Below are positions 9,939 through 21,360 of a stretch of DNA of 64,000 bases, one piece after another. The notes below the pieces were generated by a model, which had not been told where the DNA came from, did not search any database, and worked only from the letters and a program-made list of their open reading frames with translations. Position numbers and translations under genes: made by a program. Origin of the DNA: Drosophila persimilis (taxonomy: Eukaryota > Arthropoda > Insecta > Diptera > Drosophilidae); assembly GCF_003286085.1 (NCBI RefSeq), contig NW_020825321.1, positions 3,489,641 to 3,553,640 of the forward strand. The letters are read 5' to 3'. The first letter of the stretch is position 1, and each line of letters opens with the position of its first letter.

Positions 9939-11535
9939 ACCTATTCTGAGGAAAGCTACTCTGGTCAACCGTACCCATACGGATTACCGAGGTCGAACGG
10001 CACTTTCAGTCCCTTGTTATATGAATATTCCCTACTTCATGATCTTCGACTAGTTAAGCCGGTGTTTTCACCGGGTCCAGACGGGGTTCCAGGTTGTGTA
10101 CTCAGGTACTGCGCCGAGGCTCTGTGTGGACCATTGCTTAAACTATTCACCCTGTCCATTGATTCCTCTTGCTTCCCCACAATCTGGAAGGAATCGTTTA
10201 TAATTCCTATCCATAAAAAAGGTAGCAAGTCTGATGCAAAAATTATAGAGGTATAGCAAAGTTATCCGCTATTCCCAAATTGTTTGAGAAGGTTTTAACT
10301 CCGCACTTGCAACATCTCTGCAAGTCACTTATATCTCCAACTCAGCATGGATTTATAAGGCGGCGATCAACCACCACGAACTTGTTAGAGTTTACCTCTT
10401 TCATTATTAAAGGTTTTCAAGGTAACTTACAGACGGATGTTATTTACACCGACTTTAGTAAAGCATCCGACTCTGTAAACCATATCCTTTTAGCACATAA
10501 GCTTGACCTTTTAGGGTTTCCGCCCAACCTCCTGAGATGGATTTCTAGCTATCTTTGTTCTAGGTCTCAAAGAGTCCTCTTCAAAAACTCCCTTTCTTTA
10601 CCAGTAAAGGTTTCTTCGGGAGTACCACAGGGCAGCCATCTAGGCCCCTTACTCTTCACACTCTTTATTAATGACTTGCCTTCAGCATTAACATACTCTC
10701 GAGTACTTATGTGTGCGGATGATGTTAAACTCTGTGTCCAGTACAAGGACATTTCATTTCATTCTCGCTTGCAATCCGATCTCAATAGCATTCAGTCATG
10801 GTGTTGTGCAAACTTGTTACACCTTAATGCCTCGAAATGCAAAGTTATGACATTTCATCGTTCTAGCCTTTGTTGGCTCCCTACACCCTATTTGGTGGTT
10901 CTCTTGAGAGAATTACCCTGGTGGATGATCTGGGTGTTATGTTAGACCCCAAGTTAAAGTTTTCCGAACACATTTCTACCATGGTAAATAAGGCCATGGG
11001 CGTGCTTGGGTTTATAAAGAGTTTGTCAAAGGAATTTGACGACCCCTATATAACAAAGACTCTCTATACCTCGCTTGTTCGTCCGATCTTAGAATACGGC
11101 TCCTGTGTATGGTGCCCTCAGTACAAAGTACACCAGGACCGTATAGAATCAGTACAGAAAAACTTTTTACTCTTTGCTCTGCGGGGCCTTAACTGGGATG
11201 CGGGTGTAAGACTCCCATCTTACTCTAGTAGACTACTATTAGCCATCCTTAGTTAACCGTAGAAAAATGCTTGGTGTGATATTTATGCACAACTTGATCA
11301 GGGGTGACATAGACAGCCCTGATCTGTTGAGCCGCATACACTTCACGATTCCTATTAGACTGAATAGAAATTTTATACCGTTGTTCCTTCCACTTTGTAG
11401 ATCGAATTATTCCTTGCATGAACCGTTTAGGGTCTTATGCTCGGATTATAATTCCCTCTACCATATTATATCCAACACTAATTCTCTTCCTCTTATTAAA
11501 TTATTAATCCTTACACACCTTTCTATTAATTAGTA
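9939..11535 (+). pseudogene. Element C reverse transcriptase fragment
   Basis: RT fragment in several frames. It has SPGPDGVPGCVLRYCAEAL, TDFSKASDSVNH, GVPQGSHLGPLLFTLF, then MCADDVKLC where copy I has MYADDVKLC: the catalytic Tyr of YADD is replaced by Cys. A one-base loss in an A run at about 10240 and shifts near 10870 and 11250 break the frame. Unlike copy I, it keeps two short stretches, at about 10157 and 10790, that copy I lacks. Non-functional. Confidence 0.8.
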
Positions 11536-11824
11536 TCTGTAGTGGTATTTGTATTTTGATTGCATGCTTAGTTTCTTAGTAAGTTTAGTGCTAATTTTCC
11601 TCGATTGTTAGTCTAATAGCTATCTTTCTTGCATGTTCGCGTTTGGTTCGGCTGCGCACCGCGCGTCATGCAACAGCGCCCCTCGGTCGGCTGGGCGGGA
11701 GGAGGGCTGCGTTTTGCCTGGGATCCGCGCGTAACAGCCTTCTGCTGGTGTCACACGGGCCACTTGACGGTGCAGTAACTGCATCGCCTCTTGAAAGATG
11801 CAGTCATTGCATGTCAACGTCCAA
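9939..11824 (+). mobile_element. Element C: 5'-truncated CR1-like LINE, copy 1
   Basis: Nearly identical to 35340-37194 (element I). It begins inside the RT ORF at CACCTATTCTGAGG and keeps the whole 3' end, including a GC-rich 3' UTR of about 290 bp ending GTCAACGTCCAA. Because copies C and I join unrelated sequence right after this motif, it defines the 3' terminus. There is no poly-A tail, which fits CR1-clade elements. Target duplication not identified. Confidence 0.85.
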
Positions 11825-13257
11825 ATGAATACCGACCATGCATCATTGAAGTAGCTAATGTCACAATCGGACCTAAGTTCTAGGTTGGCAAGATAGGCTC
11901 TCAAATTGCAGGGGTTCAACTTCAAAATTTTCCACCGCAAAGGTAGCCAAAATGTTGTCCCAGATGCTCTGTCGCGGGTGCACACCGAAGATCTATCGAC
12001 ATTCAGCTGCGATGGATTGGTAGACCTGCAGTCGGATTGCTTCAAGTCGGCAGAATATTTGGAACTGATTCGAAAAATTAAAGGCAACCAGACACAGATG
12101 CCAAACATTAAGGTGATCGATAATCTCATATATCGGCGAGCAGAACACCCGGCTGCTGATCAGATCGCTGACGACCTGTGTTGGAAGCTGTGGGTTCCAA
12201 CGGAGCTGGTGTCGATGTACTAAAACAGAGTCACGAACAGTCGTTAGCAGCTCATAGCGGCATTAATAAAACGTTGGAGAGAGTTCGACGTTATTATTAT
12301 TGGCCAAGTTTAGTAACCGATGTGAGAGCGTTCATAAACAGCTGTTCGGTCTGCAAGTGCACCAAGTACCCGAATCGTTCGTTACGACCCCCATTAGCTC
12401 CAGTGAAGGAAACTCAACGAGTGTTTCAGAAGTTGTTTGTGGATTTCCTGGGTCCGTATCCACGAAGCAAGTCCGGAAATATCGGTATCTTCGTTGTTTT
12501 GGACCATCTTTCAAAATATCCGTTTTTAAAACCCGTAAAGAAATTTACCGCGGAGGCGATAACTCGAGTCATGGAAGATGACCTATTCCATTGCTTCGGG
12601 GTACCCGAAATGGTTGTGTCCGACAATGGAGTACAATTTAAGTCCCATCATTTCAATTCGCTGTTGAAAAAGTACAATGTGCAGCATTTTTATACGGTTG
12701 TGTACGCACCTCAAGCCAACGCATCGGAACGCGTTAACAGATCCGTTATTGCCGCCATTAAAGCTTACATCAAGCCAGATCAAACTAATTGGGATGAGCA
12801 GCTTAGTTCTATTAGTTGTGCCTTACGATCTAGTCTGCATTCAGTCCTAAACGACAGCCCCTATCGGGTTGCATTTGGACAGCACATGATCACCAATGGA
12901 GACACCTATCAGCTCTTACAAAATTTGCAGGTTTTAGAAGATCGTACAGTGAGTTTTGGTCGGGAAGATTCGTTTGATGTGATTCGAAAAACAGCCCAAC
13001 GAACAATACAAAAACAACACCAACGAAACGAACAGCAGTACAACCTTCGAAGTCGTGAAGTGGCGTTCAAAGTTGACCAGGAGGTCTACAGACGCAACTT
13101 TCAGCAGAGCAATTTCGTTAAAGGTTTCAGCGCAAAACTAGCTCCTACTTTTGTAAAAGCTAGAATAAAACGTAGGCTGGGTCACAGATATTACGAGTTG
13201 GAAGACCCCCAAGGTAGACTTATCGGAAAATACCACGCTAAAGACATAAAGCAGTGA
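11825..13257 (+). pseudogene. Element D RNase H end and integrase
   Basis: The frame opens with TDHASLK of RNase H but has TAG at 11852-11854 and 11894-11896, both where gypsy proteins have Trp (TGG). Then come FHRKGSQNVVPDALSR, the integrase finger HSGINKTLERVRRYYYWP...CSVCKC, and core residues VDFLGPYP, VSDNGVQFKS and NASERVNRS. A frameshift near 12190-12223 separates the RNase H frame (11906-12223) from the integrase frame (12178-13257). The C-terminal part reaches a normal stop just before the polypurine tract. Confidence 0.8.
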
Positions 13258-13299
13258 CCATGTGATTAACACCAAAGTGTGATCTTGGCCGGGGGGATT

Positions 13300-14578
13300 T
13301 GTAGTGGTCGCTTGTCGGGCGAATAGGAAAGCATATTTGTGTTCTTCGCCTGAAAGTATGCCCGATGGTATTTGTACAATTTATATATTTATGTATATTA
13401 TACATATATATAAATATATTTATATATATTATATTATTTATACAAGTATATATCACACCTCACCGAGATACTTATTAATTATTAAGTTTATTCCCCATAG
13501 TTAGTGTATGGTTAGGTTGGCATAATTTCTTGTTGTGTTGTTACATGTTAAATGTTCCTGGTCATGTGAGGCTAGCGCCACCTAGGGTTGACATTAAGAA
13601 TATGCTTAAAAACGAACAAAAATCTCCCCACCATTTCCATAACCATTCAAGGTGAATGGCGAAGGATCGTGCAAAGGCAGATCCGGAGAACAAAATTTTT
13701 GTTGGTCAGTAGATCCGCCCAAATCGTTCTTTCTCCTCGTGGCCGTACAAGCATTCAGTTGCGCGGTAGGAAAAAAAAAATAATAAAAATAAAATTAAAC
13801 CGCCGTAAATAACCGTGGTGTGAAACCAAAGTGTACTCGATCCGAAAAAAAAGAACCCAAGAAAGCAGATTGGGCTCTAATCGAAAACGTGAGTACCGGC
13901 CTTCGACAGTGCTAGGAGCCTCGAAGTTAGATTTTCCGACTTTTTCTGTAGTTTCCGCTTGGAGGTCAGCAGCCCCAACACAAAATAAAACTGGAGAAAG
14001 AAGGAATTAGCACCTCAACCCCATCCCCCTATTTTCGCAGTGCCAGTTCCAACCGGGTAAATATGTGCATGGAGTAACTGTTAGAAAAAGTAGCCTGATC
14101 AGTATTTTCAAATTCCACATTAGAATCGGCACTTAGTTTGGGAAGTATCCAAAATCTGCAGCCCGAGCTTTAAGCCCCCGCACTACGAACCAGCTGATCG
14201 CGGGTAGTGAACTTTGGCTGCGCGAGGCGAGGACAGCCGTCTGAACGGGCTTAGTGCGGCGAATTGGCGTAACCGTTTAGCGTTCAAAACCGGGCCAAGA
14301 AACGGAAACCGTTACTTGCAGTCAGCGTAGGACCGAAGCCGCTTAAATGTTCCTACCGGGCGGGAAAAAATAGTGCACCACGTGTGTACATAACCTCCCG
14401 GCGATCCCTAGTGGTATCGCCTCTCCTGTTCTTCTCGTGATTCGGCCTAGCTGTTCAAACGTTTATTTAAAGTTCAGTTGAGGCCAGTTTTTGTCTTATG
14501 TGCACGTTAGTGTCATTATGTAGGCTGAATGTACCCGAAAAACTGTAAGAAATGTGCTCACATACATATGTATACACA
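13300..14578 (+). repeat. 3' LTR of element D (first part)
   Basis: Starts TGTAGTGGTCGC immediately after the purine tract at 13288-13299. It includes a TA-rich stretch (13378-13445) and A-rich sequence near 13780. At least 1.28 kb long before LINE E interrupts it. No coding sequence. The end should lie between 18049 and about 18200 but cannot be fixed without a partner LTR. Confidence 0.55.
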
Positions 14579-14587
14579 CCCCACTGC

Positions 14588-14851
14588 CGCATACGGGAAC
14601 GAAACCTTCCGTTAAAGTGTTTCAGGTGCCTTGAGATCGGCCACGTTGCACTAAAGTGCAAAAGCTCTGTGGACAGAAGCGGGTGGTGCTTCCGCTGTGG
14701 TTCTGCGGAGCACAAGATTGGTGACTGCCACAATGAGGCAAAATGCTTCCTCTGCGCCGGAAAGGGCAAGCCCCACACACATGTGGCTGGTAGCCACAGG
14801 TGCCCCATGGCACCTAAAGAGAAGGCAAGTCACCACGCTGGACATGGTTAG
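14588..14851 (+). pseudogene. Element E ORF1, C-terminal fragment with CCHC knuckles
   Basis: Only the last 80 or so residues remain. They contain consecutive zinc knuckles (CFRCLEIGHVALKC, CFRCGSAEHKIGDC and CFLCAGKGKPHTHVAGSHRC) characteristic of R1/I-type LINE ORF1 RNA-binding proteins. The stop TAG at 14849 overlaps the ORF2 start. Confidence 0.8.
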
Positions 14852-17800
14852 GTTTTATCAAATAAACCTAAACCATTGCGAGGCTGCCACAGACCTGCTC
14901 TCTCAGTCGGTGCGCGAAATGAGATCGGACGTTGCAATAATTAGTGAACCCTACATATCCCCCGACGATGGATTCTGGGTCCAAAGCTCCTCAGGCAAAG
15001 CAGCAATATGGGCCTGCGGTAAGCCTCCTCTACGGCCTTCAGGGTGTGCGGAGTTCCGACATTTTGTCAGGGCAAAACTGGGGAACTTGTGGATCTACAG
15101 TTGCTATCTCCCTCCAAGCCTGAGCCGCCATAGTTTCGCTGCGGCGATGGACGAATTGGCCGACGACGCCAGGCACCACAAACCAAACGTGATTGCTGGC
15201 GACTTCATTGCTTGGGCCCAGGAGTGGGGCAGCGACATCTCCAGAAGCAGCAGTTCAGATGCCATATCCAAGGGGCATGCACTTCTTGAGGCCTTCGCTG
15301 CGTTGGACGTAGTACTGCTGAACCAGGGGACCGCGAATACCTTCAATAGGGGTGGCGCTGGGTCAATCATCGACCTTACTTTCACCTCTAGTAGCCTTTC
15401 CCCTCTGTCCACCTGGCGCCTGGGAAACCACTACACAGCCAGCGACCACGAGGCAGTGGTGTTCTCGATAGGCGGAGAAGGTGGTTGCAGACCGACCAGG
15501 ACCCCGCAAACAAGCCGGAGAGCAGCCTACAACCCCGAATCAATGCGGATTCCAAGGTTCCTGGAGGCGCTGAGGCATATGGAGGTCGGAGGCTCAGCGC
15601 AACAGATGGTCAACCAGCTTCTGGAATCCCTACTGCTCGCATGCGATGCCAGTATGAGTCGCAAGAGGCCATACAAGGGTAAGCAGTCGACGACCTATTG
15701 GTGGAATGACGAGATTCAGGAGGCCAGACGCACCTGCCTGTCAGCTAGAAGGCGATATCAACGGGCCCGCAGAAGGAGCGACACTAGCTGGCCAAGACTA
15801 CAGGCGGAGTACTGCGGAGCTAGAAAAGCTCTAAAGTACGCTATCAAGGAGAGCAAGAGGGAGTGCTTCCTGCAGCTATGCGACTCAGCCGATAAGGATC
15901 CGTGGGGACGCGCCTACAAGACGGTGATGAAGCGTATTCATGCCAGCAACGCGGGGTCGCCGTCTGACCCAGCACAGCTGCGGACTATTGTTGAGACATT
16001 GTTCCCATCCGGGGCTCACGGCCTCGCCACCAGTGCCGCTGCACACCAGTCTTCATATACGGTCGAACCAGTCACGGAGGACGAAATCGCCGCCCTGGCC
16101 CGCAGCTTAAAGGCCAAGAAGGCTCCAGGCCCTGATGGAATCCCCAACCGTGCGGTAAAACTGGCGATGGCATACAGCCCGCATGAGTTCGCCAAGGCAT
16201 TCACGCAGTGCCTGCGGGAAGGACTATTTCCGCCGCAGTGGAAGTCGCAACATCTGGTGCTCTTGCCAAAGCCAGGAAAGCCGCCGGACGATCCCTCCTC
16301 GTTTCGACCGATTTGCCTAATCGACTCGCTGGGTAAGGCTCTTGAGCAGATAATTCGCAGAAGGTTGGACAACGCCGTCGAGGATGCTGGGGGACTTTCT
16401 CCAAACCAATACGGTTTCAGGAGAGGGAAGTCAACGGTGGACGCCATAGGCAGGGTAGTCGACATAGCCTCCAAGGCAGTGGAGGGAACTCGATGGAAGG
16501 GCGGCAAGAAGGAATACTGCCTGATTGTCACCCTAGACATCAGGAACGCCTTCAACTCGGTGAAGTGGGAGTGCATCTTGGACTCATTGAACCGGCGCGG
16601 GGTACCCCAATACCTGCAGGCAATAGTACGGAGCTACTTCGAGGGGAGACTGCTGGAGTATAATACGGCGACCGGCGCGCAGTCTCACGGCATAACGGCA
16701 GGCGTTCCCCAAGGATCAGTGTTGGGACCTCTCTTATGGAACATTGCCTACGACGGAGTCATGAGATTAGCACTCCCAGGCGGATGTCAACTAACCTGCT
16801 ACGCAGACGACGTCGCCCTGACGGTTGTAGCCAAGCACCTGGACGTCGTCGAAGCAAATTGCGACACCGCAATCCAGCTGATTGCAGACTGGCTCCGTTC
16901 TGCGGGACTAGAACTAGCCGCTCATAAAACCGAGGCAGTATTGGTGAGCACCCGTTCGACTGTGGAGACCGCTCACATCAGGGTTGGCGACCAGAGATTA
17001 TCGTCGAAAAGAGCCATTCGGTATCTGGGCGTGATGATAGACACCAGGCTCAGTTTCCGAGAACATCTAAGCTACGTTCAGGAGAAAGCGGCAAACACGA
17101 GTCGGGCGCTGTTCCGAATACTGCTGAACACCCGTGGCCCGAAGCAGGAGAGGAGGATTCTGCTGACCAGCGTAGTCCGCTCAGCCATGACCTACGCAGC
17201 AGCCATATGGGCGGATGGCATTCAAGTTGCCAGTTACGCCAGGGGCGTAAAATCCACTCATCGCCTTTGCGCGCTACGAATCTGCTGCGGCTTTCGGACT
17301 CTATCCGACGACGCTGCCCTAGTCCTGGCGGGAGTCCTACCCATCGACCTTCTAGTTCTTGAGGAGAGGGCGGTGGCCGAAGCCATCCGGGCCGGCGCGG
17401 CAAGGAGAGACGCGCGCAAGCACGCCCGTGACGAAAGCCTTAGAGCATGGCAAAGCCGCTGGGACGGCTCTGGTAAGGGACGGTGGACACACCGCCTAAT
17501 TCCGGATGTCCGATATTGGATCGGCAGGCGACACGGTGCGGTCAATTTCTATTCTACACAGCTTCTGAGTGGACACGGCTGCTTCAGCCATTACCTTTGG
17601 AGGTTTAGGCACGAGGACTCGCCGAATTGCTCGTGGTGTGGCGACGCCACTGAAGACGCTGAGCACATAATTTTTCATTGTGGGCGCTTCGCACTTAAGA
17701 GGGAGGAGCTGTGGCGAGCCGCCGGCGGGCAGCTCACGCCGAACAACCTGATCGAGACGATTGTGGAAGACCCCACGGCATGGTCGGCCTGGAACAACTT

Positions 17801-17861
17801 TGCCGCCGACGCCATGAAAGAATTGCGTAGGTGCGAGCGCCGAAGAAATGAGAGTGGTTAG
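14844..17861 (+). CDS. Element E ORF2: AP-endonuclease/reverse transcriptase
   Basis: A 1005-codon uninterrupted ORF starting at ATG 14844, overlapping the ORF1 stop (ATGGTTAG). The N-terminal endonuclease shows INLNHCEAA, ISEPYI, GDFIAWAQEWGSD and a C-terminal SDHEAVVF. The RT has KKAPGPDGIPN, LDIRNAFNSVKWE, GVPQGSVLGPLLWNI and CYADDVALTV. A C-terminal CCHC motif (CSWCGDATEDAEHIIFHC) follows. In the endonuclease motif the usual GDFNAWA reads GDFIAWA (ATT at 15207-15209, residue 122), so a conserved active-site Asn is lost and the enzyme is probably inactive despite the intact frame. Confidence 0.88.
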   Translation: MVRFYQINLNHCEAATDLLSQSVREMRSDVAIISEPYISPDDGFWVQSSSGKAAIWACGKPPLRPSGCAEFRHFVRAKLGNLWIYSCYLPPSLSRHSFAAAMDELADDARHHKPNVIAGDFIAWAQEWGSDISRSSSSDAISKGHALLEAFAALDVVLLNQGTANTFNRGGAGSIIDLTFTSSSLSPLSTWRLGNHYTASDHEAVVFSIGGEGGCRPTRTPQTSRRAAYNPESMRIPRFLEALRHMEVGGSAQQMVNQLLESLLLACDASMSRKRPYKGKQSTTYWWNDEIQEARRTCLSARRRYQRARRRSDTSWPRLQAEYCGARKALKYAIKESKRECFLQLCDSADKDPWGRAYKTVMKRIHASNAGSPSDPAQLRTIVETLFPSGAHGLATSAAAHQSSYTVEPVTEDEIAALARSLKAKKAPGPDGIPNRAVKLAMAYSPHEFAKAFTQCLREGLFPPQWKSQHLVLLPKPGKPPDDPSSFRPICLIDSLGKALEQIIRRRLDNAVEDAGGLSPNQYGFRRGKSTVDAIGRVVDIASKAVEGTRWKGGKKEYCLIVTLDIRNAFNSVKWECILDSLNRRGVPQYLQAIVRSYFEGRLLEYNTATGAQSHGITAGVPQGSVLGPLLWNIAYDGVMRLALPGGCQLTCYADDVALTVVAKHLDVVEANCDTAIQLIADWLRSAGLELAAHKTEAVLVSTRSTVETAHIRVGDQRLSSKRAIRYLGVMIDTRLSFREHLSYVQEKAANTSRALFRILLNTRGPKQERRILLTSVVRSAMTYAAAIWADGIQVASYARGVKSTHRLCALRICCGFRTLSDDAALVLAGVLPIDLLVLEERAVAEAIRAGAARRDARKHARDESLRAWQSRWDGSGKGRWTHRLIPDVRYWIGRRHGAVNFYSTQLLSGHGCFSHYLWRFRHEDSPNCSWCGDATEDAEHIIFHCGRFALKREELWRAAGGQLTPNNLIETIVEDPTAWSAWNNFAADAMKELRRCERRRNESG

Positions 17862-18040
17862 GAGGAACCATGGTCCCTGCGAAGCATTGCTTTGCGGCCG
17901 TCCCGCAGAGACCCGGAACTTCCTTCCTTCTCCAACTCAACACAGCTCCCTGTCTAGCTATAGTTAAGTCCTAGGCTTATAAAAAATTTAATAAAATTAA
18001 GGAGTTTATTTAGAATAAAAAAAAAAAAAAAAAAAAAAAA

Positions 18041-18411
18041 CCCCACTGAAAGACACTGAGGCCAGTAAGATCCCACCGTGACTCGCATTCCCTTGAACCT
18101 CGCAGTCCGTTGATATGTCTGTTTTTGTGTAGTTGGATATACATAGTGATAATTGTAGACAAAAAAAAGAAAAAACCCAACAACACATGGAAAGTTTAAA
18201 AATGCGTTTGATAGAAGTTTAAAAGTTTGAGCTTAAAAGCGTCCGCTCGGCCGGGTCCCATCCGCGAGCTTATGCCATGCAGCACGCGCTGTACGATTTT
18301 GTTTTGGTTTGCAGCTAAAAGTTTAATGCACCCACACACAGCCACACGCCCAGCTACGAAAGATCTTTCGCCGCGGGAACACAAACAACGAGGGGGAACG
18401 TTGTGAGTTGT
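18041..18411. other. Rest of element D LTR plus unassigned sequence
   Basis: Starts with the second CCCCACTG copy. The first 100-150 bases should be the remainder of the split D LTR. The rest, up to the end of element F, has no ORF or repeat that I can assign. Confidence 0.4.
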
Positions 18412-21360
18412 TCAAGGGTTCTTGAACTTCACTTTATTTAGTTGTGTGTCATAATCAGGTGAGCCTGCATAAATGAATACATCAGCTGGTGTCCTATTTG
18501 TGGTATTATGTTTGGTTTTATGATTATAAGTATAAAGAATTAATTCAAACTTCGTGAATCTATCTTCTGTGTTATCCTCGCTAGATATTATTCTTAATTT
18601 TTCATTTACTGTTTTATGAAATCTTTCTACGTCAGATATTCCATTTTTGCTGGAAGTGATCTCTATTTTGACGTTTTCCGCATTCAGCCATGCTTGCAAT
18701 GCTGTGCACATAAAAGCTGAATCTTTATCGGCTTTGATTTCAATTGGTTTGCCCATCTCGTTAAAAACTTTCATGATGGCTCTTTTTGCTTCTAACCAGT
18801 CACGACTTTTTACTTCTACAAGAGTGGCAAACTTCGAGTATACGTCAATACATGATAGGAACTGTTGGTTACCAACCATATAGAAATCCATGACGTATTT
18901 CTCTCTGATGTTCAGTATTTCCGGTGTAGTTTCGAATGCCAACTTCGTATTTCTATGCTCTGTTTTGGCAATATTACAAGTAGGACATTCGTTTATGATG
19001 TTTTGGATTAGTTTTTGATAATCCGGGTAATAGTATTTTCCCCTAAACCAATTGACGGTTTTCTCTATCCCTGGATGGAGTAAGCCTTTATGATTCTTTA
19101 ATATGGTTTCTTTAAATTCAGCGTAATTCTGAATATCTAGGAGTTTCGTGCTTGATTTAATAGCTTTCGTTATATTGTTAGAATTAATGATATCTAAATA
19201 GGCTTTTTGGAATGGAGGAAAATCTGTTTCGTTTTGGAAATATAATGCGCTCTTTTTGGTGCATAGATATTCCTTTATTATATCCTTCGCTAAGGTGTTA
19301 GTCATTTCCTTATACGTGATCTTGATGATTAGCTTGTGAAAATAACGAATTGTTTCTACCTTATCTTCATTGCCTTTTATTAGCTTGTAATAGTTAATTG
19401 GTCTTTCCGTGATAGCAATGTGATTTAGATTGTCTTCCTGTGCGCTATGTACAGTTGCACCAACGCTATTGGAAGCTTCTCCCAGGAGATTTTCATTAAT
19501 CTTTACCCTTGATAAGGCATCAGCTACATGATTTTCTTTGCCTGGTAGATATTTCATTTTAAAATCAAACTCATTCAGTTTTATTTTCCACCTTTGTAAT
19601 TTCATATTTGGCTCCTTGAGGTTGTTCAACCAAATCAAGGGTTTATGATCGCTTTGTATCTCGAATGTTCTACCGAACAGGTATGAACGAAAATACTTGG
19701 TTGCCCATACGATCGCTAATAATTCCTTTTCGATGGCTGAATAGTTTATTTCATGTTCATTTAGGGTTCTGCTAGCGTAGCAGATCGGTTTGTGTTCTTG
19801 TGACAAAACCGCTCCCAATGCTATGTTACTAGCGTCGGTTGTTACCGTGAACATTTTGTCAAAGTCTGGGAACGCAAGGATAGGGTCTGAGGTGATGAGT
19901 ACTTTTAGTCTCTCAAATGCCTCGACGTACTTTTCTTCCTTGGGGTCTATGACAGCTCCTTTCTTTAGTTTGAGTGTCATGGGTTTTGCTATGTTTGCAA
20001 AATTAGGAATGAATTTCCTGTAGAACCCGCACAGACCTAAGAATGACTTTATTTGTTTAGTCGTTTCTGGTATTGGAAATTTGACAATGGCAGAGATTTT
20101 GCCTGGATTTGGTACTATTCCTTCAGTAGTGACTACATGACCTAGGAATTCAGTTTCCTTTTTCATGAATTCACATTTATCCATTTGTAGCTTCAAGTTG
20201 GCGTCTCTCAACTTTCCAAATACTCTCCTTAGTGACAACAAGTGTTCTTCCAATGAAGTGGAAAATATAATGATGTCATCTAAGTATACAAAGCAATCTT
20301 TGAAGATTAACTCTTCTAGCAGATTGTTCATACATCTTTAGAAGGTAGCTGGGGCAGTGGTTAGCCCAAAGGGCATACGAGTGAACTCGTAATGTCCATG
20401 CTTAGTGAAGAACGCAGTTTTGGGGATTGAGCTAGGTTCCATGGGTATTTGATGGAAACCTTTTGCTAAATCGATTGTCGTAAAATACTGACATTTACCT
20501 AGTTTGTCTAGGATTTCATCCATTCTTGGAGTTGGGAATTTGTCCTTAACTGTTATTTCATTTAGACTTCTATAGTCTACTACCATTCGATATTTTTGCT
20601 TTCCTGAAGCATCTATCTTCTTCGGAATCATAGATATGGGCGAGCAGTAAGGAGAATTCGACTTTCGAATTATTCCCTGCCTGATCATATCTTTGATTTG
20701 CTGGTTTACCTCCTGATCATGTATCTGGGCATATTTGTATGGTCGTCTGTAGACCGGGTCTTCATGTTGAGTTTTGATCTCGTGCTTGATTGTACTTGTG
20801 AAAGTCAAATTGTCACCTTCTCTGTACTGCACATCCTTAAACTCATATAAGACCTTCTTTAACTCTTCCCTCTCTTCGTCGTTTAAGTGTTCCAATCTTA
20901 ATTGATTACATTCCCTTAATTCACTGTCTAGAGCGGAAGCGAAGTATTGATCTCCCTCTGGAGATGGGTCAAGGCACTTAGGTGCGATCTTCTCTTCTTT
21001 TGTAGAGGGATCAGTGCACTTCTGTGCGGTCTTGCCGGCTTCAATAGCTTCTCCACTCTGAATGATTGGGTACGACCTAGCTCCTAGTGTTACAGTGTCA
21101 TTTCTGTAATCGATGACGGCTTTACTTGCCATCAATTATTCTCTTCCTAATAAAATATCATAATTTTCGGAAAAGTTATGTATGCAGAACTTTTGTTCGG
21201 ACGGACATGTTTTGTTCGCATTCCTCATTATACTCTTAGTTAAACGGACAGGTCCATTGATGGTATGGACCGTAAGGTTATCGTCTTTTATCTCGGAATC
21301 TGTGTAATTTTTCTTTCATGATGTTGATCGATGATCCCGAGTCAGCGATACACCTTAATA
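18412..21360 (-). pseudogene. Element F Pol, truncated, with one premature stop
   Basis: The protease begins near 21360 (CIADSGSSIN), shifted relative to gag and broken again before 21135. RT contains YRMVVDYRSLNEITV, YFTTIDLAKGFHQI and FTRMPFGLTTAPATF. An in-frame TAA at 20338-20340 replaces the usual Gln codon, and the frame resumes at once with CMNNLLEELIF and the catalytic YLDDIIIF. RNase H (TVTTDASNIALGAVL) and the integrase finger and core (HPGIEKTVNWFRGKYYYP, CPTCNIA, MDFYMVGN, KADKDSAFM, SDVERFHKT) follow. It ends at KVKFKNP, at the deletion edge. With a single stop and the terminal deletion, decay is moderate. Confidence 0.85.

Larger units (their letters stand above)
11825..14586 (+). 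mobile_element. Element D: 3' part of an Osvaldo/Ulysses-like gypsy element
   Basis: Contains the end of RNase H, a nearly complete integrase, a polypurine tract (GGGGGGATT) and the start of a long LTR at 13300. The 5' part is missing: element C ends at the left edge. LINE E splits the LTR, and D sequence resumes at 18049 after the duplicated CCCCACTG. Assignment to the Osvaldo/Ulysses group is provisional, from integrase sequence and the long LTR. Confidence 0.65.
14587..18040 (+). mobile_element. Element E: R1-clade-like LINE, 5'-truncated
   Basis: Non-LTR retrotransposon with the end of ORF1, a full ORF2 and a poly-A tail (about 18018-18040). It is flanked by an 8-bp target duplication, CCCCACTG, at 14579-14586 and 18041-18048. 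The 5' truncation falls inside ORF1. Base composition is clearly more GC-rich than the AT-rich neighbours. Clade placement (R1/LOA side) is from the ORF2 endonuclease and the CCHC C-terminus. Confidence 0.85.
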
